Counted from the stretch's first letter, positions 25,991 through 34,530 are shown. The stretch is DNA of 64,000 bases from Mangrovimicrobium sp033283265 (GCA_033283265.1 JAWMQN010000003.1:186001-250000), one strand, 5' to 3'. A program made the numbers and translations. The notes: a model not told the origin generated them from the sequence alone.

Positions 25991-26722
25991 TCACTCGGCG
26001 TCGCATAGCTGCTGCGCCTGGGCCACGTCGAGGGTGCCCTCGTAGATGGCGCGGCCGGTGATGGCGCCGCAGATGCCCTCGTGGGCCACCGCCTTCAGCG
26101 CGCGGATGTCCTCGATGTTGGTGATGCCGCCGGAAGCGATCACCGGAATGCTGGAGGCGCGGGCCATGTGCAGGGTGGCTTCCACGTTTACGCCCTGCAT
26201 CATGCCGTCGCGGGCGATGTCGGTGTAGACGATGGCGGAAACGCCGTCGCTCTCGAAGCGTTTGGCGAGGTCGGTAGCCCTGACTTCGGAGACCTCCGCC
26301 CAGCCGTCGGTGGCCACCAGGCCGTCTTTTGCATCGAGGCCGACGATGACCTTGCCGGGAAAGGCGCGGCAGGCCTCGGCGACGAATTCGGGTTCTTTCA
26401 CCGCCTTGGTGCCGATGATCACGTAGCTGACACCGGCTTTGACGTAGTGCTCGATGGTCGCCAGGCTGCGGATGCCGCCGCCGATCTGGATCGGCAGGTT
26501 CGGGTAGGCCGCGGCGATGGCGGTGACCACCTCACCGTTGACCGGCTCGCCGGCGAAGGCGCCGTTGAGGTCGACCAGGTGCAGGCGGCGGCAGCCGGCG
26601 TCCACCCAGCGTTTGGCCGTCAACACCGGGTCGTCGGAGAAGACCGTGCTGTCCTCCATCAGGCCCTGGCGCAGGCGTACACATTCACCGTCCTTGAGGT
26701 CGATAGCGGGGATAATCAGCAT
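25991..26722 (-). CDS. hisA: ProFAR isomerase HisA
   Basis: HisA opens the ribose ring of ProFAR by an Amadori rearrangement to give PRFAR, the substrate of HisF/HisH. The 243-residue barrel has catalytic aspartates in MLIIPAIDLKDG (Asp8) and IVGLDAKDG, and the phosphate-binding QIGGGIRS and ASGGITN loops. The ATG at 26722 overlaps the hisH stop by 7 nt. A longer open frame upstream is a shadow of hisH. Confidence 0.97.
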   Translation of the reverse strand: MLIIPAIDLKDGECVRLRQGLMEDSTVFSDDPVLTAKRWVDAGCRRLHLVDLNGAFAGEPVNGEVVTAIAAAYPNLPIQIGGGIRSLATIEHYVKAGVSYVIIGTKAVKEPEFVAEACRAFPGKVIVGLDAKDGLVATDGWAEVSEVRATDLAKRFESDGVSAIVYTDIARDGMMQGVNVEATLHMARASSIPVIASGGITNIEDIRALKAVAHEGICGAITGRAIYEGTLDVAQAQQLCDAE

Positions 26723-27366
26723 TGTCCGTTCCAGTCGATAAAATTCTTCAGTAATTGCAGGCCGGCGGTGTGGCTCTTCTCCGGGTGGAATTGCACCGCG
26801 AACAGGTTGTCGCGGGCGATTGCCGCATCGGCGCTGACACCGTAGTCGAGGCGGCCGGTGACCAGCGCGCGGTCCTCGGCGTGCACGTAGTAGCTGTGCA
26901 CGAAGTAGAAGCGGCTGCCGTCCTCGATGCCCGCCCACAGCGGGTGCGGGCGCACCTGCTGCACCGCGTTCCAGCCCATGTGCGGCACCTTCAGGCGCTC
27001 GCCGCTGGCGTCGACCAGCGGGCGGCCGAAGTGGCGCACGCTGCCGGGGATCAGGCTGAGGCAGTCGACGCCGCCGTTCTCCTCGGAGTATTCCATCAGC
27101 GCCTGCATGCCGACGCAGATCGCCAGCACCGGCTTGCGTTCCGTGAACAGGGCGTCGGCGAGCAGTTCGTCGCACTGCAGGCGGCGGATCTCGGCCATGC
27201 AGTCGCGCATGGCGCCGACGCCCGGGAAGACCACCCGGTCCGCGCTGCGTATCTGCTCCGGGTCACAGGTGACCCGCACTTCGCTGGCGCCCACGTGGGC
27301 AAGCGCACTCGCCACGGAGTGCAGGTTGCCCATGCCGTAATCGATAACCGCAACTGTACCGCTCAT
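26716..27366 (-). CDS. hisH: Imidazole glycerol phosphate synthase, glutaminase subunit
   Basis: HisH hydrolyses glutamine and channels ammonia to HisF. The 216-residue class I amidotransferase has the nucleophile in AICVGMQALM and the His-Glu pair in VQFHPEKSH. The oxyanion strand GVGAMRDCM is also typical of HisH. It overlaps hisA and follows hisB by 9 nt. Confidence 0.97.
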   Translation of the reverse strand: MSGTVAVIDYGMGNLHSVASALAHVGASEVRVTCDPEQIRSADRVVFPGVGAMRDCMAEIRRLQCDELLADALFTERKPVLAICVGMQALMEYSEENGGVDCLSLIPGSVRHFGRPLVDASGERLKVPHMGWNAVQQVRPHPLWAGIEDGSRFYFVHSYYVHAEDRALVTGRLDYGVSADAAIARDNLFAVQFHPEKSHTAGLQLLKNFIDWNGQC

Positions 27367-27375
27367 TGCCGCTAC

Positions 27376-27969
27376 CTACAGGACGCCCTTGGTGGAAGGG
27401 GTCACGCCGGCCATCCGCGGGTCTTCCGACAGCGCCATGCGCATGGCGCGGCCGAAGGCCTTGAAGATGGTCTCGACCTGGTGGTGGGTGTTGTCGCCGC
27501 GCAGGTTGTCTATGTGCAGGGTCACCCGGGCATGGTTGACGAAGCCCTGGAAGAACTCCAGGAACAGGTCCACGTCGAAGCCGCCCACGGAGGCGCGGGT
27601 GTAATCGACGTTGTAGGTGATGCCGGGGCGGCCGGAGAAATCGATCACCACCCGCGACAGCGCCTCGTCCAGCGGGCAGTAGGCGTGGCCGTAGCGCATG
27701 ATGCCTTTCTTGTCGCCCACGGCCTCGGCAAATGCCATGCCCAGGGTGATGCCGATGTCTTCCACGGTGTGGTGGTCGTCGATGTGCAGGTCGCCAACGG
27801 CCTTGATCTGCAGGTCGAACAGGCCGTGGCGGGCTATCTGGTCGAGCATGTGCTCGAGGAAGGGGATGCCGGTCTCCAGCTCTGCCTTGCCGCTGCCGTC
27901 CAGGTTCACGCTGGCGGTGATCTGGGTCTCCAGTGTATTGCGTTCCACGGTGGCCTTGCGCTCAGCCAT
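27376..27969 (-). CDS. hisB: Imidazoleglycerol-phosphate dehydratase
   Basis: HisB removes water from imidazole glycerol phosphate to give imidazole acetol phosphate. The 197-residue length shows a monofunctional enzyme without the phosphatase domain of enteric HisB. Manganese-binding motifs are FLEHMLDQIARHG, DDHHTVEDIGI and VNHARVTLHIDNLRGDNTHHQVE. It is the first gene of hisB-H-A-F, with a TATAAT on its strand about 75 nt upstream. The mutY-side neighbourhood matches Pseudomonas. Confidence 0.97.
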   Translation of the reverse strand: MAERKATVERNTLETQITASVNLDGSGKAELETGIPFLEHMLDQIARHGLFDLQIKAVGDLHIDDHHTVEDIGITLGMAFAEAVGDKKGIMRYGHAYCPLDEALSRVVIDFSGRPGITYNVDYTRASVGGFDVDLFLEFFQGFVNHARVTLHIDNLRGDNTHHQVETIFKAFGRAMRMALSEDPRMAGVTPSTKGVL

Positions 27970-28042
27970 GCCTGTCTCCCGGTGTGTATTCGCAGCCCGG
28001 GCATGTCTGGCTCTGCCCTGTCGCGGTCAAAAATGGGCCGAC

Positions 28043-28048
28043 ATTATA
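28043..28048 (-). promoter_or_regulatory. Candidate -10 box of the his operon
   Basis: TATAAT reads on the minus strand 74 nt before the hisB ATG. No strong -35 was found. The rest of the 300-nt interval 27970-28269 between hisB and mutY shows no gene; no attenuator-like histidine-rich leader peptide was seen. Confidence 0.42.
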
Positions 28049-28269
28049 AGGGAATGGTGGCGGCAATACACCGTGGGGGTTGGAAGATACGCACGAGGGG
28101 AATTTCGTGCCTTGAAACCGGGCGAAGCCGTCAGCCCGGCGCCCAAACAAGCTCATGTGTCGCCCTCTATTCGCGGTTGTCGCACCTGCGCGGAGACGCG
28201 GCGCTGCCGGGCTGGATGTCCATACCCCAGGCGATTACTCTTTACCTCCGGCCCTCACTACGACTGCCC

Positions 28270-29364
28270 ATGCCCAGCAAGAAAACCGCGCCCTTCCACC
28301 AGCGCGTCCTGAAATGGTTCGACCAGTACGGCCGCCACGACCTGCCCTGGCAGCGCAGCAGTGACCCCTACCCGGTGTGGCTGTCGGAAATCATGCTGCA
28401 ACAGACCCAGGTGATAACGGTCATCCCCTATTTCGAGCGCTTCCTGGAGCGCTTCCCCGACCTGCAGAGCCTTGCCGCGGCGCCCCAGGACGAGGTCCTG
28501 CACCTGTGGACCGGGCTCGGCTACTACGCCCGGGCGCGCAACCTGCACAAGGCTGCCCAGGTGGTATGCAATGACTACGGCGGGCGGTTTCCCGACACCC
28601 TCGATGCACTCGAGGCACTGCCGGGCATCGGCCGCTCCACCGCCGGCTCCATCCTCGCCTCGGCCTTTGGCAAGCGCGGTATCATCCTCGACGGCAATGT
28701 GAAGCGGGTGCTGGCCCGGCACCGGGCGGTGGAGGGCTGGCCGGGCAAGTCCGCGGTGCACGACGAACTGTGGCAGCTTGCCGAGGAACTTACTCCCCAG
28801 GCGCGCCACCGGGACTATAACCAGGCCATGATGGACCTCGGCGCCACGCTCTGTACGCGCGCTTCGCCGGCCTGCGGCGAGTGCCCGCTGGCCGGGGACT
28901 GCGGCGCCCGGGCCCAGGGCAGGCCGCAGGACTACCCGGGAAAAAAGCCGCGCAAGGTGCTGCCGGTGAAGGCCACCCGCCTGCTGATGGCCTGCACCAG
29001 CGCCGGCGAGGTGTGGCTGGAGAAACGCCCGGCCCCGGGTATCTGGGGCGGCCTGTGGTGCTTCCCCGAGGCGGGCGAGCGCAGCCCCGAGCAGTGGAGC
29101 CTGGACACCCTGGGCCTCACTCCGGCCACGGTCGAGCACTGGCCCGAATTCCGCCACACCTTCAGCCACTACCACCTGGATATCGAGCCGGTGCTGCTGC
29201 AAATGGACGCGGCGCCCGGTCACGTCATGGAAGCGGGCCGGCAGCTCTGGTATAACGTGCGCGAATCCGCGCAGGTCGGTCTCGCGGCACCGGTGGTGAA
29301 ACTGCTGCGGCAGTTGTCCGCTAAACCGCTCGCGGACCGCGCACAGGCAAAGGCCCAGGAGTAA
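28270..29364 (+). CDS. mutY: A/G-specific adenine glycosylase MutY
   Basis: MutY removes adenine paired with 8-oxoguanine. The 364-residue protein has the glycosylase domain (LPWQ...SEIMLQQTQV), the helix-hairpin-helix LPGIGRSTAGSI and the catalytic aspartate in IILDGNVKRVLAR. The 4Fe-4S loop has the exact spacing C-x6-C-x2-C-x5-C (CTRASPACGECPLAGDC). A C-terminal NUDIX-like 8-oxoG recognition domain (WGGLWCFPE, FRHTFSHYHL) follows. No good ribosome-binding site precedes the ATG; the position fits the family N-terminus. yggX follows by 3 nt. Confidence 0.96.
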   Translation: MPSKKTAPFHQRVLKWFDQYGRHDLPWQRSSDPYPVWLSEIMLQQTQVITVIPYFERFLERFPDLQSLAAAPQDEVLHLWTGLGYYARARNLHKAAQVVCNDYGGRFPDTLDALEALPGIGRSTAGSILASAFGKRGIILDGNVKRVLARHRAVEGWPGKSAVHDELWQLAEELTPQARHRDYNQAMMDLGATLCTRASPACGECPLAGDCGARAQGRPQDYPGKKPRKVLPVKATRLLMACTSAGEVWLEKRPAPGIWGGLWCFPEAGERSPEQWSLDTLGLTPATVEHWPEFRHTFSHYHLDIEPVLLQMDAAPGHVMEAGRQLWYNVRESAQVGLAAPVVKLLRQLSAKPLADRAQAKAQE

Positions 29365-29367
29365 AGC

Positions 29368-29640
29368 ATGCCCCGCACCGTTTTCTGCAAGAAGTACCAG
29401 GAAGAACTCGAGGGCCTCGACGCAGCGCCCTACCCCGGCCCGAGGGGCCAGGACATCTTCGACAACATCTCGAAGAAAGCCTGGCAGGAGTGGCAGGCCC
29501 ACCAGACCATGCTGATCAACGAGAAGCACCTCTCACTGGTCGACCCCCAGGCGCGCAAGTACCTGCAGGAAGAGATGGAGAAGTTTTTCGCCGGTGAGGA
29601 ATTCGACCAGGCCGAGGGCTACGTCCCGCCCTCTGAATAA
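29368..29640 (+). CDS. yggX: YggX, Fe(II)-trafficking and oxidative-damage protection protein
   Basis: YggX is a 90-residue protein that protects iron-sulfur clusters and limits oxidative damage. The single conserved cysteine is in MPRTVFCKKYQEELEGLD and the central DNISKKAWQEWQAHQTMLINEK is diagnostic. AGGAG precedes the ATG, which is 3 nt after mutY. The mutY-yggX pair is conserved in gammaproteobacteria and couples two oxidative-damage functions. Confidence 0.97.
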   Translation: MPRTVFCKKYQEELEGLDAAPYPGPRGQDIFDNISKKAWQEWQAHQTMLINEKHLSLVDPQARKYLQEEMEKFFAGEEFDQAEGYVPPSE

Positions 29641-29648
29641 GCCAGGCG

Positions 29649-29674
29649 CCCCGGCGCGCCTGCCATCGCCGGGG
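29649..29674 (+). terminator. Hairpin after yggX
   Basis: CCCCGGCG and CGCCGGGG form an 8-bp stem with a 10-nt loop, 9 nt after the yggX stop. There is no T-tract, so terminator function is only probable. Confidence 0.4.
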
Positions 29675-29738
29675 CTATTGGGTATACTGCGAGAACAATT
29701 TCCGCGGCGCGGCGCGCGGCTTACAGACGGAGTCATCC

Positions 29739-30686
29739 ATGCCCGAATTTCCGCAGCAAAAAGAGGCTGACACGCGCCTCTACGCCGAAGAAACGGACGC
29801 CCCCCTGCCCGAGCAGCTCAACCCCAACACCCGCTACGCCTATTTTTCCACCATTGCCAAGGGCGGCAAATCGCTGATCAAGTCCTGCCGCGACCTGCAC
29901 CTGCGCCGGACCATCTGCTACAAGAGCCTGCGCCCGGAATTCATCAACGACCCGATAGAGACCCGCCGGCTGCTGCGCGAGGCACGCATCTCGGCCTGCC
30001 TGCAGCATCCCAACACCGTACCGACCTACGAACTGGGCCGCGACAACAAGGGCAACTACTACTTCACCATGAAGCTGGTGCACGGCTACACACTGCGCGA
30101 GGTGCTTAACTACCGCGAGCGCTACGACCTGACCCAACTGGTGGAGGTTATCGAACAGGTCGGCCAGGCCCTCGGTTATGCCCATGCGAAGGGCGTGCTA
30201 CATCGCGATATCAAGCCGGACAATATTCTCATCGGCCCCTATGGCGAGGTCCTGCTGCTCGACTGGGGGCTGGCCAAGGTCTGGTACAGGTCCGACTCCG
30301 CGGCCGGCGACGAGGAACTCGAGGAGGCCGAGGGCGATCCGGGCATGACCGGTGAGGCCAAGCTGCAGGGCACCCTCATGTACATGTCGCCGGAGCAGAT
30401 CAACCGCGACCCGGACATCTCCTTCCGCTCCGATCTCTACAGCATGGGCGTCCTGCTCTACGAAACACTCACCGGAACCACGCCCTTCCAGGGTGATCTC
30501 GTCCCCACCCTGCTGCAGCAGATTCGCAACGACACACCGCCGGACCCGCGCAAGGTAACCCGGCAGCACGTGCCCGAAGTGCTGGCGAAAGTTACCATGC
30601 AATGCCTGCAGAAAGACCCCGCGCTGCGGCCGGAGTCCGCGTCTGAGCTGGTGCGCATCCTCAGGGAAAACTGGCTCAACGACTGA
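29739..30686 (+). CDS. Hanks-type Ser/Thr protein kinase
   Basis: The 315-residue cytoplasmic protein is a kinase domain from about residue 30 to the end with no membrane or sensor domain. The ATP lysine is in RRTICYKSLR, the catalytic loop is HRDIKPDN (His155, Asp157), and the metal site is DWG (Asp175) rather than DFG. An acidic insert (DEELEEAEGDPG) follows, then the activation-segment MYMSPEQ. The glycine loop is degenerate (IAKGGKSLIK). GGAG precedes the ATG. An 18-nt gap separates it from a PP2C phosphatase gene, so the two form an opposing signalling pair. The target is unknown; no type VI secretion genes are nearby. Confidence 0.9.
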   Translation: MPEFPQQKEADTRLYAEETDAPLPEQLNPNTRYAYFSTIAKGGKSLIKSCRDLHLRRTICYKSLRPEFINDPIETRRLLREARISACLQHPNTVPTYELGRDNKGNYYFTMKLVHGYTLREVLNYRERYDLTQLVEVIEQVGQALGYAHAKGVLHRDIKPDNILIGPYGEVLLLDWGLAKVWYRSDSAAGDEELEEAEGDPGMTGEAKLQGTLMYMSPEQINRDPDISFRSDLYSMGVLLYETLTGTTPFQGDLVPTLLQQIRNDTPPDPRKVTRQHVPEVLAKVTMQCLQKDPALRPESASELVRILRENWLND

Positions 30687-30704
30687 CATCGGGTGGAACT
30701 TCAT

Positions 30705-31502
30705 ATGCCGGAAACTTCGCTGCAAGAGATCGCCGAGATCGCGGACAGCTTCGAGGCAAGCACACAGGGCGCCGATGGCGCGGCCAGGGCGATTAACTGG
30801 CAGAGCGCGAGCATCACCAATGTCGGCCGCGTACGCCACATCAACGAGGATGCCTTCCTCGACTCACAGGAACAGCGTCTGTGGGTAGTGGCAGACGGCA
30901 TGGGCGGACACAGTCGCGGCGACTTCGCCAGCAGTGCCGTGGTCAGGCAGCTGCGGACATTTTCTCCCCAGGGTTCGGTACTCGCCAATCTGCAGGACCT
31001 GGAAACCCGGCTGCAGACGGCGAACGAGCAGTGTCGCACCGCCTTCCGCAAACACCGGCCGGGGACGACCGTGGTGGCAATGCTCGCCCACGGCAATCAA
31101 TGCTTTTTCCTCTGGGCGGGAGACAGCCGCCTCTACCGGCTGCGCGCGGGAGAACTCGAACAACTCACGGAAGACCACAGCCTGGCGCAGCAGAAACACG
31201 CGCGGGGTGAATTGACCGACGAGGAAAAGGCAACTCATCACACCGCGCACGTCCTGACCCGCGCCGTAGGCATTCGCGAGAGCGTGAAGCCGGACCTTGG
31301 CTTCGCCAGCGTCCACAGCGGTGACCGCTACCTGCTCTGCAGCGACGGCCTGTACAACCCCGTGGGCTTCTCCGATATCCAAACCCTGCTGGCCCGCGGC
31401 GCAGCCGAGGATAGCTGCAACGCACTGGTGGAACTCGCCCTGGCGCGCGGGGGCCGCGACAACATTACCGCCATCGTCGTCGACGCGAGCGAACCTGCCT
31501 GA
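30705..31502 (+). CDS. PP2C-type Ser/Thr protein phosphatase
   Basis: This 265-residue PPM/PP2C phosphatase should reverse phosphorylation by the adjacent kinase. Metal-binding motifs are VRHINEDAFLD, VVADGMGGHSRGD, LLCSDGLYN and GGRDNITAIVVD. An N-terminal stretch of about 40 residues (SLQEIAEIADSFEAS) precedes the catalytic domain. The ATG at 30705 has GGTGGA at 8 nt and is preferred over a GTG 12 nt upstream. No membrane segment is present. Confidence 0.92.
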   Translation: MPETSLQEIAEIADSFEASTQGADGAARAINWQSASITNVGRVRHINEDAFLDSQEQRLWVVADGMGGHSRGDFASSAVVRQLRTFSPQGSVLANLQDLETRLQTANEQCRTAFRKHRPGTTVVAMLAHGNQCFFLWAGDSRLYRLRAGELEQLTEDHSLAQQKHARGELTDEEKATHHTAHVLTRAVGIRESVKPDLGFASVHSGDRYLLCSDGLYNPVGFSDIQTLLARGAAEDSCNALVELALARGGRDNITAIVVDASEPA

Positions 31503-31533
31503 GCTCCGCAGGGTCTCGCCTCCCTCTCAAGCA

Positions 31534-31581
31534 ATGGTCTATAATGGTGCGAGCCAAAATTTATTGCACCATATAGGTGCA
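31534..31581 (+). promoter_or_regulatory. NtrC-binding sites upstream of glnII
   Basis: TGCACCATATAGGTGCA at 31565-31581 is a full NtrC dyad (TGCACC-N5-GGTGCA). A weaker copy ending TATAATGGTGCG is centred about 31 bp upstream, close to three helical turns away. Another half-site, TTGGTGCAG, occurs near 31680. The full dyad centre is about 150 bp before the predicted glnII transcript start. Confidence 0.82.
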
Positions 31582-31698
31582 GTCCGTGCTGGCCCGACGC
31601 CTCGAATACGGTCGAAATGAAGGACGGATACGGCAAATAGCCCAGCAGACGCTCATTTTTGGGGGGCTTTTCCTCTATTTGGTGCAGGCCGCCCAAAT

Positions 31699-31714
31699 TG
31701 GAATGAATTTTGCT
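31699..31714 (+). promoter_or_regulatory. Sigma-54 promoter of glnII
   Basis: TGGAATGAATTTTGCT fits TGGCACG-N4-TTGCW with the invariant GG and GC correctly spaced. The predicted start is about 31725, giving a leader of about 66 nt. This also excludes the earlier TTG (31710) as the start of the reading frame. Confidence 0.75.
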
Positions 31715-31790
31715 GGCATTGAGTCTGCTAGAGGTTTGCTACCAGTACATGGGCTCCTCCCGAAATCCGTACTCAAAAGAGAATCGCAAG

Positions 31791-32807
31791 ATGAAAAGTA
31801 AGTTGGAATACATCTGGCTTGACGGTTACCACCCGACTCAAAGCCTTCGCAGCAAAACCATGGTCCGCAACAACTTTGACGGCACCCTGGAAAAATGCCC
31901 CATGTGGTCATTCGACGGCAGTTCCACCGAGCAGGCCGAAGGCAACGCCTCTGACTGCCTGCTCAAGCCTGCGATGGTCATTCCTGATCCGGATCGCAAG
32001 AACTCCTACCTGGTAATGTGCGAAGTGCTCAACGCCGACGGCACACCCCATGTATCCAACGGCCGCGCCACCATCATGGAAGGCGAAGACGACGAGGATT
32101 ACTGGTTCGGTTTCGAGCAGGAATACTTCCTGTGGGATTCCGCCACCAACCGTCCCCCGGGTTTCCCCGCCGGTGGCTTCCCCGACCCGCAGGGTCCCTA
32201 CTACTGCTCGGTTGGCGCCAAGAACGCCTTCTGCCGCGATATCATCGAAGAGCACCTGGACCTGTGCCTGGAAGCCGGCCTGAACGTTGAAGGTATCAAC
32301 GCCGAGGTGGCTGCCGGCCAGTGGGAATTCCAGATCTTCGCCAAGGGCGCCAAGCGCGCTGGCGACGAAATCTGGCTGGGCCGCTACCTGCTCGAGCGCA
32401 CCGCCGAGAAATACGGCCTGTGGATCGAGTGGCATCCCAAGCCCCTGGGCGACACCGACTGGAACGGCTCCGGCATGCACGCCAACTTCTCCAACGGCGC
32501 CATGCGCGACCTGGGCAAGGAAGAAGTCTTCACCGCGATTTGTGAGGAGTTCGGCAAGAACATCGAACGCCACATCAGCGTCTACGGTGCCGACAACCAC
32601 CAGCGCCTGACCGGCCGCCACGAAACTGCCGCCATCGACGAGTTCAGCTACGGTGTCTCCGACCGCGGCGCTTCCATCCGTATCCCCATCGGTACGGTTG
32701 AAGACGGCTGGAAAGGTCGCCTGGAAGACCGTCGTCCGGCTTCCAACGCTGACCCCTACAAGGTCGCTGCGGCTATCATCAAAACCTGTAAGGAAGCTGG
32801 CTACTAA
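31791..32807 (+). CDS. glnII: Glutamine synthetase type II (eukaryotic-type)
   Basis: GSII makes glutamine from glutamate, ammonia and ATP, but belongs to the short eukaryotic-like class known from rhizobia, Frankia and Streptomyces. The 338-residue protein has MWSFDGSSTEQAEGNASD, the metal-binding GFEQEYFLWD, GQWEFQIFAKG and HANFSNGAMR. There is no GSI-type adenylylation segment, so it should escape GlnE. It starts at the ATG opening MKSKLEYIWLDG. NtrC sites and a sigma-54 promoter lie upstream and a strong terminator downstream. It stands alone, making it a second, nitrogen-starvation-driven synthetase beside glnA. Confidence 0.95.
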   Translation: MKSKLEYIWLDGYHPTQSLRSKTMVRNNFDGTLEKCPMWSFDGSSTEQAEGNASDCLLKPAMVIPDPDRKNSYLVMCEVLNADGTPHVSNGRATIMEGEDDEDYWFGFEQEYFLWDSATNRPPGFPAGGFPDPQGPYYCSVGAKNAFCRDIIEEHLDLCLEAGLNVEGINAEVAAGQWEFQIFAKGAKRAGDEIWLGRYLLERTAEKYGLWIEWHPKPLGDTDWNGSGMHANFSNGAMRDLGKEEVFTAICEEFGKNIERHISVYGADNHQRLTGRHETAAIDEFSYGVSDRGASIRIPIGTVEDGWKGRLEDRRPASNADPYKVAAAIIKTCKEAGY

Positions 32808-32824
32808 GCACGGCTCTCTACAGC

Positions 32825-32861
32825 AAACCCGGGCGTGGCAGCGGCTGCGCCCGGGTTTTTT
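32825..32861 (+). terminator. Rho-independent terminator of glnII
   Basis: AAACCCGGGCG and CGCCCGGGTTT form an 11-bp stem with a 12-nt loop followed by a T run, 17 nt after the stop. Confidence 0.88.
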
Positions 32862-33001
32862 ATATCTGCCGCCCCCATCGGAAACGACACTTCCGCCTGT
32901 GCGGGAACCCGGCTCGAGATAGTCGCCACCAGAGTTCGTTTCCCCCTTGACTCCCCCGCCCTTCGCGGGTTTAATACGCGCCTCTCGCGTTCGCGACCTC
33001 C

Positions 33002-33077
33002 GCCCGGATAGCTCAGTTGGTAGAGCAGGGGATTGAAAATCCCCGTGTCGGCAGTTCGATTCTGTCTCCGGGCACCA
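33002..33077 (+). tRNA. tRNA-Phe (GAA)
   Basis: The 76-nt cloverleaf has acceptor stem GCCCGGA/TCCGGGC, D-loop AGCTCAGTTGGTAGAGC, and a 7-nt anticodon loop TTGAAAA with GAA at 33035-33037. The T-loop is GTTCGATTC and the 3' CCA is encoded. It follows the glnII terminator. No integrase or repeated 3' end was seen nearby. Confidence 0.97.
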
Positions 33078-33196
33078 TCTTCCCCAGCATACAAATTCCA
33101 TCGTTATTCGCCCACCGGCGCCGCTTTCCTGCGCCCCGATCCGCTATTGGGACTGCACAGGCCCGGTGTAGCGTGCTACGGTTTTCTACGCCGCAC

Positions 33197-33212
33197 ACGC
33201 TTGTGCAAGCGT
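33197..33212. promoter_or_regulatory. Palindrome upstream of a periplasmic-protein gene
   Basis: ACGCTTGTGCAAGCGT is a perfect 16-bp palindrome apart from its 2-nt centre (TG). It lies 51 nt before the next ATG. It could be an operator; no family is recognised. Confidence 0.3.
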
Positions 33213-33262
33213 GCGTCCAGGCAAGCACAACAACCGCCCATGCGACGAAAGGAATCCACACT

Positions 33263-33703
33263 ATGCAACGCTTCACCACCATGGCCCTGCTGGCCGCCCT
33301 GCTGCTTCCCGGCGCGGTCTCGGCCCGCGATGACCGCAACCGCTACTCGATCGACGACGCGATGAACCTGGCGGAGACCAAGGAGCGCCTGAACAAGGGC
33401 TACAAATTCTACTTCGGCGACCAGTCGCACGCGCGTGTGAAGGCCGAGCATGGCGAATTCATGTCGAACAAGAAGACCAACGCCTTCAACAAGTCGGACG
33501 AGTTCGCCTGCCAGTGGGCTTTCCTGTCGGCCATGCTCAGCTTCCAGGATCGCATCATCCAGGAGGGCGGCAACGCGGTGATCAACCTGCGCAGCTACTA
33601 CAAGGAGCAGGAGTTCGTCAGCAGCACTGAATTCGAGTGCGGTAATGGCGCGCTGATGGCCGGGGTGACGCTGGTCGGCGACGTGGTGACGCTGGAAGAG
33701 TAA
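33263..33703 (+). CDS. Small exported protein of unknown function
   Basis: This 146-residue protein has a signal peptide (MQRFTTMALLAALLLPGAVSA) and a conserved-looking core: NKKTNAFNKSDEFACQWAFLSAMLSFQDRI, GGNAVINLRSYYKEQEF and TEFECGNGALMAGVTLVG. Two cysteines could form a disulfide. The pattern is that of a widespread family in Pseudomonas relatives often misnamed excinuclease ABC subunit A. It has nothing of UvrA and its function is unknown. AAAGGA precedes the ATG at 9 nt. It converges on the TauE gene with a 5-nt gap. Confidence 0.8.
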   Translation: MQRFTTMALLAALLLPGAVSARDDRNRYSIDDAMNLAETKERLNKGYKFYFGDQSHARVKAEHGEFMSNKKTNAFNKSDEFACQWAFLSAMLSFQDRIIQEGGNAVINLRSYYKEQEFVSSTEFECGNGALMAGVTLVGDVVTLEE

Positions 33704-33708
33704 GCGCG

Positions 33709-34530
33709 CTAGGTGAATGCGCGATAGAGCATCCGCACTGACACCAGCAGCAGGAAACTACCGAATACCAGCGACAACTGGCGCTGGTTCAGCCGGTGGG
33801 CGAGCTTCGCCCCCAGCGGTGCCGCCAGTACTGTGGTCGGCGCGATCAGGCACAAGCCCAGCAGGCTCACGTAGCCCAGGTTGCCGCCGGGCAGGCGCGG
33901 GTCGCCCCAGCCGGTGACGATGTAGGTCAGCGTTCCGGGCACCGCGATCAACAGGCCAAACAGCGCCGAGGTGCCCACCGCCCGATGCACGGGTACGCTG
34001 AGCAGGGTCAGCGTCGGTACGCTGAGGCTGCCGCCGCCGATGCCCATCATGCAGGACAGCCCGCCGATCAGCAGCGGCGGGAGCTTGCCCGGCAGTCCCC
34101 CGGGCACGTGATCCGCCAGGCGCAGGTTGTCCGTGGGCAACACCATCTTCGCCGCCACCAGTATCGCCACCACGGCGAAGACCATGGACAGCACACTGCT
34201 GTCCATGCGACTGGCCAGCACGGTGCCCGCGACGGAGCCGAGCAGGATGAAGGCCCCCCACTGCCTGGCCAGGGCAAAATCCACCGCGCCCCTGGCGTGG
34301 TGGGCGCGGGTGGAAGAGATCGAGGTAAGGATAATAGTGGCCAGGGAGGTGGCCACCGCGATATGCATGCGGATGGCCGGGTCGACACCCATCACGCCGA
34401 GTGCGGTATCCAGCACCGGGACAATGACGATGCCGCCGCCGACACCGAGCAGGCCGGCCAGCACCCCGGCAAACAGGCCCGTCCCCAGCATGGCCAGCGC
34501 CAGCGGCAACCACTGCAACAGGTTTTCCAT
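33709..34530 (-). CDS. TauE/SafE-family membrane transporter
   Basis: This 273-residue protein has about eight hydrophobic segments in two repeats. Each repeat begins with the family glycine motif: AGVLAGLLGVGGGIVIVPVL in the first and LIGGLSCMMGIGGGSLSVPTL in the second. The family exports sulfite, sulfoacetate or related organosulfur anions; the substrate here is unknown. The ATG at 34530 has GGAG at 7 nt, in preference to a 68-residue longer frame. It is divergent from the PPTase gene. Confidence 0.9.
   Translation of the reverse strand: MENLLQWLPLALAMLGTGLFAGVLAGLLGVGGGIVIVPVLDTALGVMGVDPAIRMHIAVATSLATIILTSISSTRAHHARGAVDFALARQWGAFILLGSVAGTVLASRMDSSVLSMVFAVVAILVAAKMVLPTDNLRLADHVPGGLPGKLPPLLIGGLSCMMGIGGGSLSVPTLTLLSVPVHRAVGTSALFGLLIAVPGTLTYIVTGWGDPRLPGGNLGYVSLLGLCLIAPTTVLAAPLGAKLAHRLNQRQLSLVFGSFLLLVSVRMLYRAFT

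Noticed and set aside
33002..33077. tRNA-Phe as an integration site for the biosynthetic island
   Set aside because: No integrase, no repeated tRNA 3' end and several unrelated genes lie between the tRNA and the island.
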